DNA from: an endosymbiont of Lamellibrachia barhami
GTDB lineage: Bacteria > Pseudomonadota > Gammaproteobacteria > Chromatiales > Chromatiaceae
Direction of reading: 5' to 3'
Assembly: GCF_011947365.2 (NCBI RefSeq)
Contig: NZ_JAAVSH020000001.1
Span: 3,765,103 to 3,798,161 of the forward strand
DNA: 33,059 nucleotides
A program made the translations under genes and the position numbers. Under the pieces are notes generated by a model. That model saw only the letters and a list, made by a program, of their open reading frames with translations. It did no database searches and was not told the origin of the DNA. How positions within the stretch are numbered: position 1 is the first letter of the stretch; each line of letters begins with the position of its first letter. Below are positions 14,348 to 22,706 of the stretch, in pieces.

Positions 14348-14377
14348 AGGAAATGATGGATTTACAAGGAGACCATT

Positions 14378-15034
14378 GTGTTTTTGTTTGGAAACTATTC
14401 AGTACGAATAATTTCTGCTGTTGTCATATTATTTTTACTGTGCGGTTGTGCGACAGTTAAATTTACTGACTATCAGCAAGATACTATTAGCAATTTAAAC
14501 AATCAGCAGTTTAAAGATGGTTTAAGCATTTCTATCCTTGCCATTACTGACAAAAATAAAGTTATCAGTTATTTTGGTACTGATTTACTTTCTTCAGGAA
14601 TTCTGCCTGTCTTAATTGTTGCTGAGAATAAAAATGAATCCTCCAGCTTCATCATTCATAAAGAGCGAATTACTTTATCGAATATTGTTGAAAATGATAT
14701 TGAAGCCATCGATCAAGTTAGAGAATATTCAGCAGGTGAGGAAGTCGCGACCGTTGGCGCGGCGGCAGGAATTATGCCAATTGTCCTTCCTTTGTTTTTT
14801 GTTGGGGCTGCAATGGTTAATGATGCCAACGAAATCATGCACAATATGCTGGAAAAGGAAATAAGAACGGAAATGCTATCCCCAAGTGAAAAAATAAGTG
14901 GCTTTGTATATTTCTCTATTCCAAAAGAAAAGAATGAGCAAAAACAGCAGTATATCATTATAGACGTTATTAAATATCAGCTCACTGAGTCAGAGAGATT
15001 TATTTTTCCTATTAAGTGGAGGAATAACCAATGA
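14378..15034 (+). CDS. Predicted lipoprotein, function unknown (first of a pair)
   Basis: A 218-residue protein starting at GTG 14378, five bases after a strong AAGGAGA site. The N-terminus is a lipoprotein signal: VRIISAVVILFLL followed by the lipobox LCGC, with the lipidated cysteine at about residue 24. The mature part begins ATVKFTDYQQD. Residues 124-145 (ATVGAAAGIMPIVLPLFFVGA) form a Gly/Ala-rich hydrophobic stretch that could insert in or lie on a membrane. The rest is Lys/Glu/Ile-rich. The AT-rich composition contrasts with neighbouring genes and suggests transfer. The stop overlaps the next start by four bases, so the two products are probably made together. I do not recognise a named family. 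Confidence 0.78.
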   Translation: MFLFGNYSVRIISAVVILFLLCGCATVKFTDYQQDTISNLNNQQFKDGLSISILAITDKNKVISYFGTDLLSSGILPVLIVAENKNESSSFIIHKERITLSNIVENDIEAIDQVREYSAGEEVATVGAAAGIMPIVLPLFFVGAAMVNDANEIMHNMLEKEIRTEMLSPSEKISGFVYFSIPKEKNEQKQQYIIIDVIKYQLTESERFIFPIKWRNNQ

Positions 15035-15648
15035 CCAATAACAATAGGATGAGTAAGCATTTTTATATTATAGTTTTAATTATAATAGGGATAACATTAA
15101 GTAGCTGCCATGGTGTGCTAAAGTTTCCTGAACATCGGGTTATATTCCCTAATAAAGAAAAAATTGATTTAAATGTTCGCCTCCACATAGGCAAAGATAT
15201 TGCAGATGCGATATGGGAAAGTGACACCTTTAATGAAAAAGTCATTGTACTGGGTGAATCCCTCAGTTCTGGTGTGGAAGGTGTGTCACGCGCGGTGTTC
15301 TCTAATGTTGAAGTTGCTAAAGGAAAGGACGAAAAGTATCGAGGAGGCAGTGAAGCTATTTTAGCTCCTTCATTAAAATACTTAAAAAAATCTATACCTG
15401 TTCTTGGTTTTCAAGATACTCATACCACCATTGTGATGGAATGGTTGCTGAAGGATAGCTTGGGAAATATTATTTGGGCGGATAGCTTTTCAGTTCATAA
15501 AAAATTCCAGATGATGTCATCTCATAAAAAAACAAAAATATATATCCGAGAATTATTGGATGAGCTATTTGAGAAGACATTCGAATCTTTGTCGGAATCT
15601 CCCGAAATACGGACATATGCTGCTTTACAGAACAGGGGGCGGAAATAG
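15031..15648 (+). CDS. Predicted lipoprotein, function unknown (second of a pair)
   Basis: A 205-residue protein whose ATG overlaps the previous stop (ATGA, 15031-15034), with GGAGG eight bases upstream. The signal is FYIIVLIIIGITLSSC, with the lipobox LSSC and the lipidated cysteine at about residue 26. The mature part has a beta-rich N-terminal half (VNLNVRLHIGKD-like, VIVLGESLSSGVEG) and a central VMEWLLKDSLGNIIWADSF, the type of edge strands seen in envelope-assembly lipoproteins; this resemblance is loose. It is AT-rich like its partner and the operon ends just before a REP-like palindrome at 15666. Overlap and shared composition suggest that the two lipoproteins act as a pair in the envelope. 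Confidence 0.78.
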   Translation: MTNNNRMSKHFYIIVLIIIGITLSSCHGVLKFPEHRVIFPNKEKIDLNVRLHIGKDIADAIWESDTFNEKVIVLGESLSSGVEGVSRAVFSNVEVAKGKDEKYRGGSEAILAPSLKYLKKSIPVLGFQDTHTTIVMEWLLKDSLGNIIWADSFSVHKKFQMMSSHKKTKIYIRELLDELFEKTFESLSESPEIRTYAALQNRGRK

Positions 15649-15665
15649 GGTGCCGCTTGAATATT

Positions 15666-15720
15666 AGGGGACGCACCACGTTTTCTATGACCTGATTACG
15701 AAAAACGTGGTGCGTCCCCT
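15666..15720. repeat. REP-like palindrome, near-perfect 20-bp arms
   Basis: AGGGGACGCACCACGTTTTC (15666-15685) faces 15700-15720, its complement with one extra A. It is the best-preserved member of the GTGGTGCGTCCCCT family in the window. It follows the lipoprotein operon by 17 bases and may also terminate it. Confidence 0.85.
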
Positions 15721-15780
15721 GTTGTGTCGCTGAGAGGCGTTAGTAGCAGCGCCTTGCAGCTACGACTCCGCTGGCAGGAT

Positions 15781-15806
15781 CAATCGCGGCGAGGCGCCGC
15801 TCCTAC
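15781..15806. repeat. REP-type GC-rich element
   Basis: Read on the minus strand it is GTAGGAGCGGCGCCTCGCCG plus CGATTG, with the self-complementary core GGCGAGGCGCC. Related copies are at about 1610-1632 and 25900-25926. The GTAGGAGC start recalls classical Pseudomonas REP sequences. Confidence 0.6.
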
Positions 15807-15952
15807 AATTAAATTCCCTATCTGCTTGCTTGGGGATCGGTGTTTGTCAACAAAGTTGTCCGATTTTTCTCATGCAGCCTTAAGCAATTTCTGCTCTTCA
15901 GCACGCACCTCTTTTGGTGGATTCAACCAGACTTCAGTCACTGGACTCTATA

Positions 15953-16195
15953 ATGGTCGTGCTCAACAAAGGAGATCGCGACTGATTGGAGCCGGGGCAT
16001 GTCATGAAGATCTTCCAAGGCGGAGAGACAATCCGTGATGTGGTCGCTGGCGGCGGCAAGACCGTCAAGCTGCCGCTGGAAGAGGCCGGATTGCTGATGG
16101 TCTTCCGGATCTTCGACCGCGTCAGCTTCGCCTTGATCATGCATGCCACCCAGCCCCTTCATGTGCTGGACTGGGTGCGTTCGCCTGAAGGCTGA
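15953..16195 (+). pseudogene. C-terminal remnant of the LysM-domain protein normally upstream of dprA
   Basis: From 15953 the frame reads MVVLNKGDRD, then a TGA at 15983-15985, then LEPGHVMKIFQGGETIRD and onward to AGLLMVFRIFDRVSFALIMH and VLDWVRSPEG, stopping at 16193-16195. I recall this ending (MVFRxFDRVSYALxM...VLDxVRxP) from the LysM-domain protein encoded next to dprA in many Gammaproteobacteria, where the TGA position is usually a glycine (GGA). Upstream of about 15950 the homology is lost; the expected signal peptide and LysM repeats are absent. It is therefore a truncated gene with a nonsense codon. A TTG-started frame from 15986 would miss the conserved start and is not convincing as a gene. 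Confidence 0.6.
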
Positions 16196-16260
16196 TATCG
16201 ACCCAATCACCACTCAGGAAGGGGTTGTCAGCGGATGACAGAGTGCTGTCAATAAGTTGA

Positions 16261-17361
16261 CCTGGTAAATTTTGGCTGCTGATCCATCAGACGCCGGGGA
16301 TCGGCTGTCGCACCTATCTCAAACTGTTACACCATTTTGGCTCGCCTGAAAAAATCCTCGCTGCGACCCGAACCGAGCTGCAGGATATCGACCTGCAGCA
16401 AAAGAGTATCGACCACCTCTTTGCCGGAAATCTCAATGGCATACAGTCATCCCTGGAGTGGCTGGGTCAGCCGGATAACCACCTGCTGACACTGACGGAA
16501 ACAGGCTATCCGCCTCTGCTGGCCGCGATCGCGGATCCACCGCCTCTGCTGTTTGTGCATGGTGATCCGGCACACCTCTGCCAACCGCAACTCGCTATTG
16601 TCGGCAGCAGGAACCCCTCTCCCGCCGGTCTCAGCAACGCCCGCAACTTTGCAGCCTATCTGGCCGGCGCAGGCATCGCCATCACCAGCGGTCTGGCGGT
16701 GGGCATCGACGGCGCGGCCCATGAGGGCGCGCTGCGGCAGGGCAGCACCATTGCTGTCACCGGCACGGGACTGGATCGTGTTTACCCCGCCGGGCACCGT
16801 GATCTGGCGCACAAAATCGCCAAAAACGGTGTCCTTGTCTCAGAATTTCCACCGGGCACCGCCCCCAGACCGGAGAACTTTCCCCGCCGCAACCGGATTA
16901 TCAGCGGTCTCTCTGTCGGCACTCTGGTGGTGGAGGCCGCCCTACAGAGCGGCTCCCTGATCACCGCCCGTCTCGCAGTGGAACAGGATCGTGAGGTTTT
17001 CGCCATCCCCGGCTCTATCCACAACCCTCAGGCCCGCGGTTGCCATGCCCTGATTCGCCAGGGCGCAAAGCTGGTGGAGACCGGTCGGGATATCGTTGAC
17101 GAATTATCCTCACTGCTTGGCACGATGGAGATTCCCGCGCCGGCGTGCACACCTGAGAGTAAGAACACCGGCTTTCAGCTCGACCCTGACTACCATAAAC
17201 TATTGGATTCCATGGGCTATGACCCCATCTCCGCCGACGCCCTGATCGCCACGACGGGTTTGACCCCAGAAGCAGTTTCGTCCATGCTGCTGTTGCTCGA
17301 ACTGGAAGAGTATGTATCATCCGCACCCGGCGGCTACTATTGCCGCACCGAAAAATCGTAA
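16261..17361 (+). CDS. dprA: DNA processing protein DprA, with no recognisable start codon
   Basis: DprA loads RecA onto incoming single-stranded DNA during natural transformation. The frame is open from 16261 (after TGA 16258-16260) to 17361, 366 residues, the normal length. The N-terminal helical domain is intact (FWLLIHQTPGIG, LLHHFGSPEKIL). The Rossmann-like core follows: LAIVGSRNPSPAG, TSGLAVGIDGAAHEGAL, GTGLDRVYPAGH, SEFPPGTAPRPENFPRRNRI and AALQSGSLITARLA. A C-terminal winged-helix-like region ends the protein. No ATG, GTG or TTG occurs in frame before GTG 16555, which would delete the N-terminal domain. Removing one base near 16266 would put TTG 16257 in frame (MTWKFWLL), so a one-base insertion or an assembly error is plausible; a CTG start at 16276 is another option. 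It is followed by smg and topA as in relatives. Confidence 0.85.
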   Translation, partial: PGKFWLLIHQTPGIGCRTYLKLLHHFGSPEKILAATRTELQDIDLQQKSIDHLFAGNLNGIQSSLEWLGQPDNHLLTLTETGYPPLLAAIADPPPLLFVHGDPAHLCQPQLAIVGSRNPSPAGLSNARNFAAYLAGAGIAITSGLAVGIDGAAHEGALRQGSTIAVTGTGLDRVYPAGHRDLAHKIAKNGVLVSEFPPGTAPRPENFPRRNRIISGLSVGTLVVEAALQSGSLITARLAVEQDREVFAIPGSIHNPQARGCHALIRQGAKLVETGRDIVDELSSLLGTMEIPAPACTPESKNTGFQLDPDYHKLLDSMGYDPISADALIATTGLTPEAVSSMLLLLELEEYVSSAPGGYYCRTEKS

Positions 17362-17388
17362 TTCCCGCGACTGTGGGAGAGAGAGAGC

Positions 17389-17865
17389 ATGAACGAGAAC
17401 GTGGTCGACATCCTGATCTACCTCTACGAGAACTACATGGACGGTGAACAGGCTCCCCCTGCAGATCATAATGACCTGCGCGACGAGCTTGCCCAAGCCG
17501 GTTTTCCCTCCCGCGAGGTGGAAAAAGCCTTCAGCTGGCTGGACGAGCTTGCCGATAGTTATGAGGCACCGGCTGGCAGCGTCTCCGGGAATCACTCTCT
17601 GCGCATCTTTACCGATGAGGAGCACACCCGCCTCGACGCAGACTCCCGCGGCCTGCTGATGTTTCTGGAGCAGAACTCCATCCTCACCCAGACGGCACGG
17701 GAGCTGGTCATCGACCGGGCGCTGGCGCTGGACACCCCCTTTATTACAGAAGAGGAGCTTAAGTGGATCGTGCTACTGGTTCTGATGAACCAGCCCGGCC
17801 AGGAAGCTGCCTTCGCCCGCATGGAAGACATGGTCTACAACGAAGACCCTGTCTACCTGCACTAA
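17389..17865 (+). CDS. smg: Smg family protein (DUF494)
   Basis: A 158-residue cytosolic acidic protein of the Smg family. Its start NENVVDILIYLYENYMDGE and its end LKWIVLLVLMNQPGQEAAFARMEDM are characteristic; length matches the family. The biochemical role is not established, though the gene is almost always found between dprA and topA in Gammaproteobacteria, as here. The ATG is preceded by GGGAGAGAGAG at good spacing and lies 27 bases after the dprA stop, so the two are probably co-transcribed. A strong terminator follows at 17885-17914, which separates it from topA. Confidence 0.92.
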   Translation: MNENVVDILIYLYENYMDGEQAPPADHNDLRDELAQAGFPSREVEKAFSWLDELADSYEAPAGSVSGNHSLRIFTDEEHTRLDADSRGLLMFLEQNSILTQTARELVIDRALALDTPFITEEELKWIVLLVLMNQPGQEAAFARMEDMVYNEDPVYLH

Positions 17866-17884
17866 ACCTAACTGAACAATCCAT

Positions 17885-17914
17885 ACGCGGGGCGCCTGCT
17901 GTCCCGCGTTTTTT
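17885..17914 (+). terminator. Rho-independent terminator after smg
   Basis: ACGCGGG (17885-17891) pairs with CCCGCGT (17903-17909), followed directly by six T residues. It lies 20 bases past the smg stop and 20 bases before the topA start, so topA needs its own promoter or read-through. Confidence 0.85.
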
Positions 17915-17934
17915 ATTGAAGCCAATATATCCCC

Positions 17935-20223
17935 ATGAATCTGGTCATCGTCGAATCACCGGCAAAATCCAAAACCATCGAAAAATATCTGGGAAAGGAT
18001 TTTGAAGTTCTCGCCTCCTACGGTCACGTCAGGGATCTGATCCCCAAGGAGGGCGCTGTCGATACCGATCACAACTTCAAGATGAAGTACCAGATAATCG
18101 AAAGGAACGAGCGCCACGTTCAGGCGATATCCAAGGCATTGAAGAAGGCCGACACACTCTATCTTGCAACCGATCCGGACCGCGAGGGTGAGGCCATCTC
18201 CTGGCACCTTGTGGAGCTGCTCAAGGCCAGGGGCAAGCTGAAGAACAAGACAGTTCACCGGGTGGTCTTCAACGAGATTACGAAGAAGGCGGTCAACGAC
18301 GCCATCGCCAATCCACGGGAACTCTCCCACGATCTGATCGATGCCCAGCAGGCACGCCGCGCGCTCGACTACCTGGTGGGTTTCAACCTCTCCCCGCTGC
18401 TCTGGAAAAAGATACGTCGGGGCCTCTCCGCCGGCCGTGTGCAGAGCCCGGCCCTGCGCATGATCGTGGAACGGGAACTGGAGATCGAGGCCTTCAAGAC
18501 GGAAGAGTTTTGGACCATCGAAGCTGATACCGAAAAGGACAATCAGCCCTTCAGCGCCAAGCTTACCCATTTCCAGGGCGAAAAGCTGGAGAAGTTCAGC
18601 ATCACCAACGAAGGCGATGCAAACAAGACGGAACAGGCTCTGCAAGCAGCGGGAAAGAATGACCTGCTGATTGCCAAGGTCGAAAAGAAGCAGCGGCGCC
18701 GCAATCCGGCACCACCATTCACCACCTCCACCCTGCAGCAGGAGGCGGCCCGCAAGCTCGGTTTCACCACCCAGCGCACCATGCGCGTCGCCCAACAACT
18801 CTACGAAGGTGTCGACGTGGGGGAAGGCACTGTCGGCCTGATCACCTACATGCGTACCGACTCGGTAAACCTGGCGAACGAAGCGCTGGAGGATTTTCGC
18901 GCCTTTATCGCAGAACGCTACGGCAATGACCAGCTACCCAAAGAGGCCCGCCGTTTCAAGACCAAGGCAAAGAACGCCCAGGAGGCCCACGAGGCCATAC
19001 GTCCCACTGCGGTCGAACGTGTCCCTCAAGAGATCAAAGAGCACCTGAGCAAAGATCAGGCGCGACTCTACGAATTGATCTGGAAACGGGCAGTGGCCTG
19101 CCAGATGATCCACGCAACCATCCACACCGTCGCGGCGGATCTGCTGTGTGGTGAAGGCAATATCTTTCGCGCCACCGGCTCCACCATTGCCAAACCCGGT
19201 TTTATGGCGGTCTACCTGGAAGGTAAAGACGATGCGGCCAAGGGAGCCGGGGACGAAAAGATGCTGCCGCCCCTCAAGGAGGGTGAGACCTTGCCACTCA
19301 AAGCGATCCGTCCGGAGCAGCACTTTACCGAACCGCCACCAAGATACAGCGAGGCAAGCCTGGTAAAGACCCTGGAAGAGCATGGCATCGGCCGTCCCTC
19401 AACCTATGCCTCGATCATCTCCACACTACAGGATCGCGAATACGTCACCCTGGAGAAGAAGCGCTTCCAGCCAACCGATGTCGGCCGGGTGGTCAACAAG
19501 TTCCTGACCGACTACTTCACCCGCTATGTAGACTACGATTTCACCGCGAAACTTGAAGACGAACTCGACGCTGTATCCCGAGGCGAAGAGGATTGGGTGC
19601 CACTGCTGCAAAAATTCTGGGGGCCTTTCAAGGAGCGTATCGATCATACCCAGGAGAACGTCAAACGCAGCGACGTTACCCATGAGGCCCTTGACGAGAA
19701 GTGTCCGAAGTGCGGAGAACAGCTCTCGATCCGTCTCGGCCGCCACGGTCGATTCATCGGTTGCACCAACTATCCGACCTGCGACTACACCCGCGACCTC
19801 AACGGCAACAGCGAAGAGCGGGAGGAACCGGAGATCGTGGAGGGGCGCCAGTGTCCCGAATGCAACTCGGATCTGGTCATCAAAAAAGGCCGCTACGGCA
19901 AGTTCATCGGCTGTTCAGGCTATCCCAAGTGCCGCTATATCGAACCGCTGGAGAAACCGGAAGACACCGGCGTCAGTTGTCCCAAGTGCCACAAGGGCAC
20001 CCTGCTGAAGCGCAAATCACGGCGCGGCAAGATCTTCTACTCCTGCTCCACCTACCCCGGCTGCGACTATGCAATCTGGAACCAGCCGTTGACGGAACCC
20101 TGTCCCAAGTGCGGCTGGCCGGTACTGACCATCAAAACCACCAAACGCAATGGCACGGAAAAGGTCTGTCCGCAGAAGGAGTGCTCCTTTACGGAGCCTT
20201 ACGATCCGCCGTCGGATGCCTAA
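17935..20223 (+). CDS. topA: DNA topoisomerase I
   Basis: Type IA topoisomerase that relaxes negative supercoils by cutting one strand through a tyrosine-DNA bond. The 762-residue length is normal. Motifs: TOPRIM start VIVESPAKSKTIEKYLG (residues 4-20) and DPDREGEAISWH (about 82-93); GLSAGRVQSPALR (about 163-175); the catalytic tyrosine in GLITYMRTDSVNL (about 301-313); and FTEPPPRYSEASLVKTLEE. The C-terminus carries three clear CxxC...C...C topoisomerase zinc ribbons (CPKCGEQ...CTNYPTC, CPECNSD...CSGYPKC, CPKCHKG...CSTYPGC) and a fourth, variant one (CPKCGWP...CPQKEC). The ATG at 17935 has no obvious ribosome site, but alignment with the family start is exact. Confidence 0.96.
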   Translation: MNLVIVESPAKSKTIEKYLGKDFEVLASYGHVRDLIPKEGAVDTDHNFKMKYQIIERNERHVQAISKALKKADTLYLATDPDREGEAISWHLVELLKARGKLKNKTVHRVVFNEITKKAVNDAIANPRELSHDLIDAQQARRALDYLVGFNLSPLLWKKIRRGLSAGRVQSPALRMIVERELEIEAFKTEEFWTIEADTEKDNQPFSAKLTHFQGEKLEKFSITNEGDANKTEQALQAAGKNDLLIAKVEKKQRRRNPAPPFTTSTLQQEAARKLGFTTQRTMRVAQQLYEGVDVGEGTVGLITYMRTDSVNLANEALEDFRAFIAERYGNDQLPKEARRFKTKAKNAQEAHEAIRPTAVERVPQEIKEHLSKDQARLYELIWKRAVACQMIHATIHTVAADLLCGEGNIFRATGSTIAKPGFMAVYLEGKDDAAKGAGDEKMLPPLKEGETLPLKAIRPEQHFTEPPPRYSEASLVKTLEEHGIGRPSTYASIISTLQDREYVTLEKKRFQPTDVGRVVNKFLTDYFTRYVDYDFTAKLEDELDAVSRGEEDWVPLLQKFWGPFKERIDHTQENVKRSDVTHEALDEKCPKCGEQLSIRLGRHGRFIGCTNYPTCDYTRDLNGNSEEREEPEIVEGRQCPECNSDLVIKKGRYGKFIGCSGYPKCRYIEPLEKPEDTGVSCPKCHKGTLLKRKSRRGKIFYSCSTYPGCDYAIWNQPLTEPCPKCGWPVLTIKTTKRNGTEKVCPQKECSFTEPYDPPSDA

Positions 20224-20288
20224 ATACTGTAGAAGGCCGGTTCAAGCGTAGGGGAACCGGCAGCACAGCTTTGCCTCAACCTAGGATC

Positions 20289-20319
20289 GCCCGATCCGCT
20301 ACGCTTGATCGGGCCTACG
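20289..20319. repeat. Dispersed repeat shared with 1549-1579
   Basis: GCCCGATCCGCTACGCTTGA and the following 11 bases match the arm at 1549-1579 with two differences. Only one arm is present here. It lies between the topA stop and the cobalamin riboswitch. Confidence 0.75.
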
Positions 20320-20348
20320 TCAGCGCAATCTCTCATGGATTGTGCACA

Positions 20349-20419
20349 GGGGGCGGAGTCAAACTGTTCAAACCTAAATCAATTACCCGCAGTTCTGACC
20401 CGGCTTGACTCTGCCCCCC
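20349..20419. repeat. Palindrome, GGAGTCAAA family
   Basis: GGGGGCGGAGTCAA (20349-20362) faces TTGACTCTGCCCCCC (20405-20419) with one mismatch. It is related to the perfect palindrome at 26286-26355. It may act as the topA terminator, as it is the only stem between topA and the riboswitch. Confidence 0.7.
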
Positions 20420-20484
20420 CTACTCTCTTTCCACAAAAAAATATCTGCAAAAGTTGAAATACTCCTGCCCATCCATACAATACG

Positions 20485-20680
20485 CCGCAGAAACGGTGCC
20501 CTACGCGTCCAGAATGCGCAGGGTTAAAAGGGAACAGGGTGAGCAAACCATCGCAAAACCCTGGCTGTCCCCGCAACTGTAGGTGAGGAGCGCCTCCCGA
20601 CGACACCACTGGATAAAGATCCGGGAAGGCGGGCAGGCGCATCGATCCACGAGCCAGGAAACCTGCCGTTTCTGCGTCGC
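20485..20680 (+). ncRNA. Cobalamin (adenosylcobalamin) riboswitch
   Basis: All family hallmarks are present in order: P1 stem GCAGAAACGG (20487-20496) with CCGTTTCTGC (20666-20675); GGTGCC at about 20495; AAAAGGGAACAGGGTG at about 20526-20541; the B12-box type core CTGTCCCCGCAACTGTAG at about 20565-20582; ACCACTGGA near 20605; GGGAAGGCG near 20622; and GAGCCAGGAAACCTGCC at about 20651-20667. It precedes btuB by 170 bases and is expected to reduce expression of the uptake operon when cobalamin is bound. Confidence 0.96.
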
Positions 20681-20684
20681 ATGA

Positions 20685-20760
20685 CCACTGAACGGGGCAT
20701 TCAGTGGGGCGGAAATCCGCTGGTCGACGCAAGAAGTTTGAAGCTTCTATCGTCGATGTG
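20685..20760 (+). promoter_or_regulatory. Riboswitch expression platform stems
   Basis: CCACTGAA (20685-20692) pairs with TTCAGTGG (20700-20707), then GCGG/CCGC forms a small stem (20709-20720), and a longer imperfect stem spans about 20722-20758 (GTCGACG against CGTCGAT). Which of them changes on ligand binding cannot be told by eye. No stem is followed by a long T-run, so control of translation rather than termination is possible. Confidence 0.5.
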
Positions 20761-20852
20761 TAAACAGGCAGACTCTTTTTCCGGTAACTCTTCCCGGGAT
20801 TGACACCCGCTGCACATCTCCCGCTTATCGGTACGATTTACGGAGATCTATC

Positions 20853-22706
20853 ATGCCAAGCCTATTAGGGAGAGAAACCCTTCTATCCGTCACCATCAGT
20901 TGCACACTCGCCGCTTCAGCCGCACAGGCGGAGAGCACCCAAAAGCTTGATGACATCAATGTCACCGCCACCCGCACCGCCCGCACGATCGACGAAACCC
21001 TGGCGCCGGTGGAGATCATCACCCGCCAGCAGATCGAGCGCAGCCAGGCGAAAGATCTGATTGGCCTGCTCACAGGCCGCGCAGGACTCGACCTGCCCAT
21101 CGCCGGCGGGTACGGCCAAACCACCAGCATCTACCTGCGCGGCACAGGCTCCAGTCAGACCCTGGTGCTCATCGACGGGATTAGGGTCGGGGAGATAGTC
21201 ACCAGTATCCCTACTCTGCAAAAGTTGCCCCTGGCGCAGATCGATCGCATCGAGATCGTGCGCGGCCCCAGATCCAGCCTTTATGGTGCCGATGCCATCG
21301 GCGGCGTGATCCAGATCTTCACCCGCCAAGGCGAGCCAGGCATAAACCCCAGCGCTGTCGCTGCATTCGGCACCAACAATACAATCGATCTCTCCGCCAA
21401 CCTTTCAGGCGGCAGCGAGCGTACCCGTTTCAACCTGAACGCCAGCCACTTCAAAACCGACGGCATCAACGCCATCAAACTAAACAATCCCGACCGCGAC
21501 GGCTATCGTAACGACTCACTGGGCGGATCGTTCAGCCATGCCTTTGCCAGCGGGCAGAAAATTAACCTCCAGTTCATGCACGCCCAGGGTGAAACCAACT
21601 ATGACGGCTTTGACCCAACCGCCGACTACCGCGAGGATTTCGTACAGCAGACGCTGAACGGAAAATTCACTTTCATGCCGATGGAGGCCTGGGACTTAAC
21701 CCTCTCCGCCGGGGAAAGCCGCAACGAATCGGACAACTACACCAACGACCTGCCTGCCGGGGAGTTCAACACCCGCCGACTGCAAGCCTTCTGGCAGAAC
21801 GACATCTATCTTGCTGATGACCAAATCATTACCGCCGGGCTCGACTATCTGCGCGACGAGCTGGAGAGCAGCGTCCAGTTTGCCGAGGCCCGGCGCGACA
21901 ACAAAGCGGCCTTCGCCCAGTACCAGGGCATCTTTGGCGCTTTCAGCCTGACCGCAGGAGCCCGCCGCGACGATAACGAAGCCTTCGGCGGCCACACTAC
22001 CGGCAATGTCGCCGTTGGCTACGATCTCACCGCCAGCATCCGCACCACTGCCGCTTTCGGCACCGGCTTCAAGGCCCCGGACTTCAGCCAACTCTACTGG
22101 CCCTTCTCTTTCGGCTTCCAGGGCAATCCTGACCTGAAACCTGAAGAGTCGAAAAATATTGAACTGGGCCTGAAAGGCAGTTACAGCTGGGGCGGCTGGT
22201 CATTCAACCTTTTCCAGAACGACATCGAAAACCTGATCCAGAATGTGTTCGACCCGGTCACTTTTCTGCTGCAACCTGAGAATGTGGCGCAGGCCCGCAT
22301 CCGCGGCCTGGAGACCAGCCTTGATACCCGCCTTGCCGACTGGGATCTCTCCGGCAGCCTGACCCTGCTCGATCCCCGGGACCGCGATACCGATGAAGTG
22401 CTGCTGCGCCGCGCCCGCAAGACCCTGCGGCTGGATGCCGACCGCCAGTTTGGCGCGAGCGGGATCGGCATATCTCTCATCGCCCAGGACAGTCGCACCG
22501 ACCAGGACTTCTCCACCTTTCCCGCCCAAACGGTGGATCTGGCGGGTTATGCATTGGTCAACCTGCGCGCCAGTCATCGCCTGAGCAATGAGTGGATTGT
22601 ACGCGGGCAGATCAAAAATCTGCTCGACAAGGAGTACGAAACGGTCAAAACCTACAATTCGCTGGGACGGGAGGTGTTTGTCTCCATCGCCTATGCGCCG
22701 AAGTAG
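20853..22706 (+). CDS. btuB: Outer-membrane vitamin B12 receptor BtuB
   Basis: TonB-dependent outer-membrane receptor that binds cobalamin outside the cell and admits it using energy from the TonB-ExbBD complex. The 617-residue length matches BtuB. Residues 1-26 are a signal peptide ending AQA. The TonB box is INVTATR (about 35-41). The plug domain (about 42-155) has APVEIITRQQIERSQAKDL, SIYLRGTGSSQTLVLIDGI and RIEIVRGPRSSLYGADAIGG. The rest is a 22-strand barrel, with the conserved GFKAPDFSQLY and NPDLKPEESKNIELG, and it ends in a beta strand. A GGAG site lies six bases before the ATG. The riboswitch upstream and the btuFCD genes downstream identify the substrate beyond the general family. 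Confidence 0.95.
   Translation: MPSLLGRETLLSVTISCTLAASAAQAESTQKLDDINVTATRTARTIDETLAPVEIITRQQIERSQAKDLIGLLTGRAGLDLPIAGGYGQTTSIYLRGTGSSQTLVLIDGIRVGEIVTSIPTLQKLPLAQIDRIEIVRGPRSSLYGADAIGGVIQIFTRQGEPGINPSAVAAFGTNNTIDLSANLSGGSERTRFNLNASHFKTDGINAIKLNNPDRDGYRNDSLGGSFSHAFASGQKINLQFMHAQGETNYDGFDPTADYREDFVQQTLNGKFTFMPMEAWDLTLSAGESRNESDNYTNDLPAGEFNTRRLQAFWQNDIYLADDQIITAGLDYLRDELESSVQFAEARRDNKAAFAQYQGIFGAFSLTAGARRDDNEAFGGHTTGNVAVGYDLTASIRTTAAFGTGFKAPDFSQLYWPFSFGFQGNPDLKPEESKNIELGLKGSYSWGGWSFNLFQNDIENLIQNVFDPVTFLLQPENVAQARIRGLETSLDTRLADWDLSGSLTLLDPRDRDTDEVLLRRARKTLRLDADRQFGASGIGISLIAQDSRTDQDFSTFPAQTVDLAGYALVNLRASHRLSNEWIVRGQIKNLLDKEYETVKTYNSLGREVFVSIAYAPK

Noticed and set aside
5039-15720. Spaced palindromes as a possible CRISPR array
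   Set aside because: They are inverted repeats at irregular, kilobase-scale distances with no regular spacers and no cas genes.
15858-15925. Minus-strand tail reading VTEVWLNPPKEVRAEEQKLL to a stop, resembling a transposase C-terminus
   Set aside because: It is only about 23 codons with a stop just upstream in frame, and I could not tie it to a named IS family; it may be the sequence that replaced the LysM gene 5' end.
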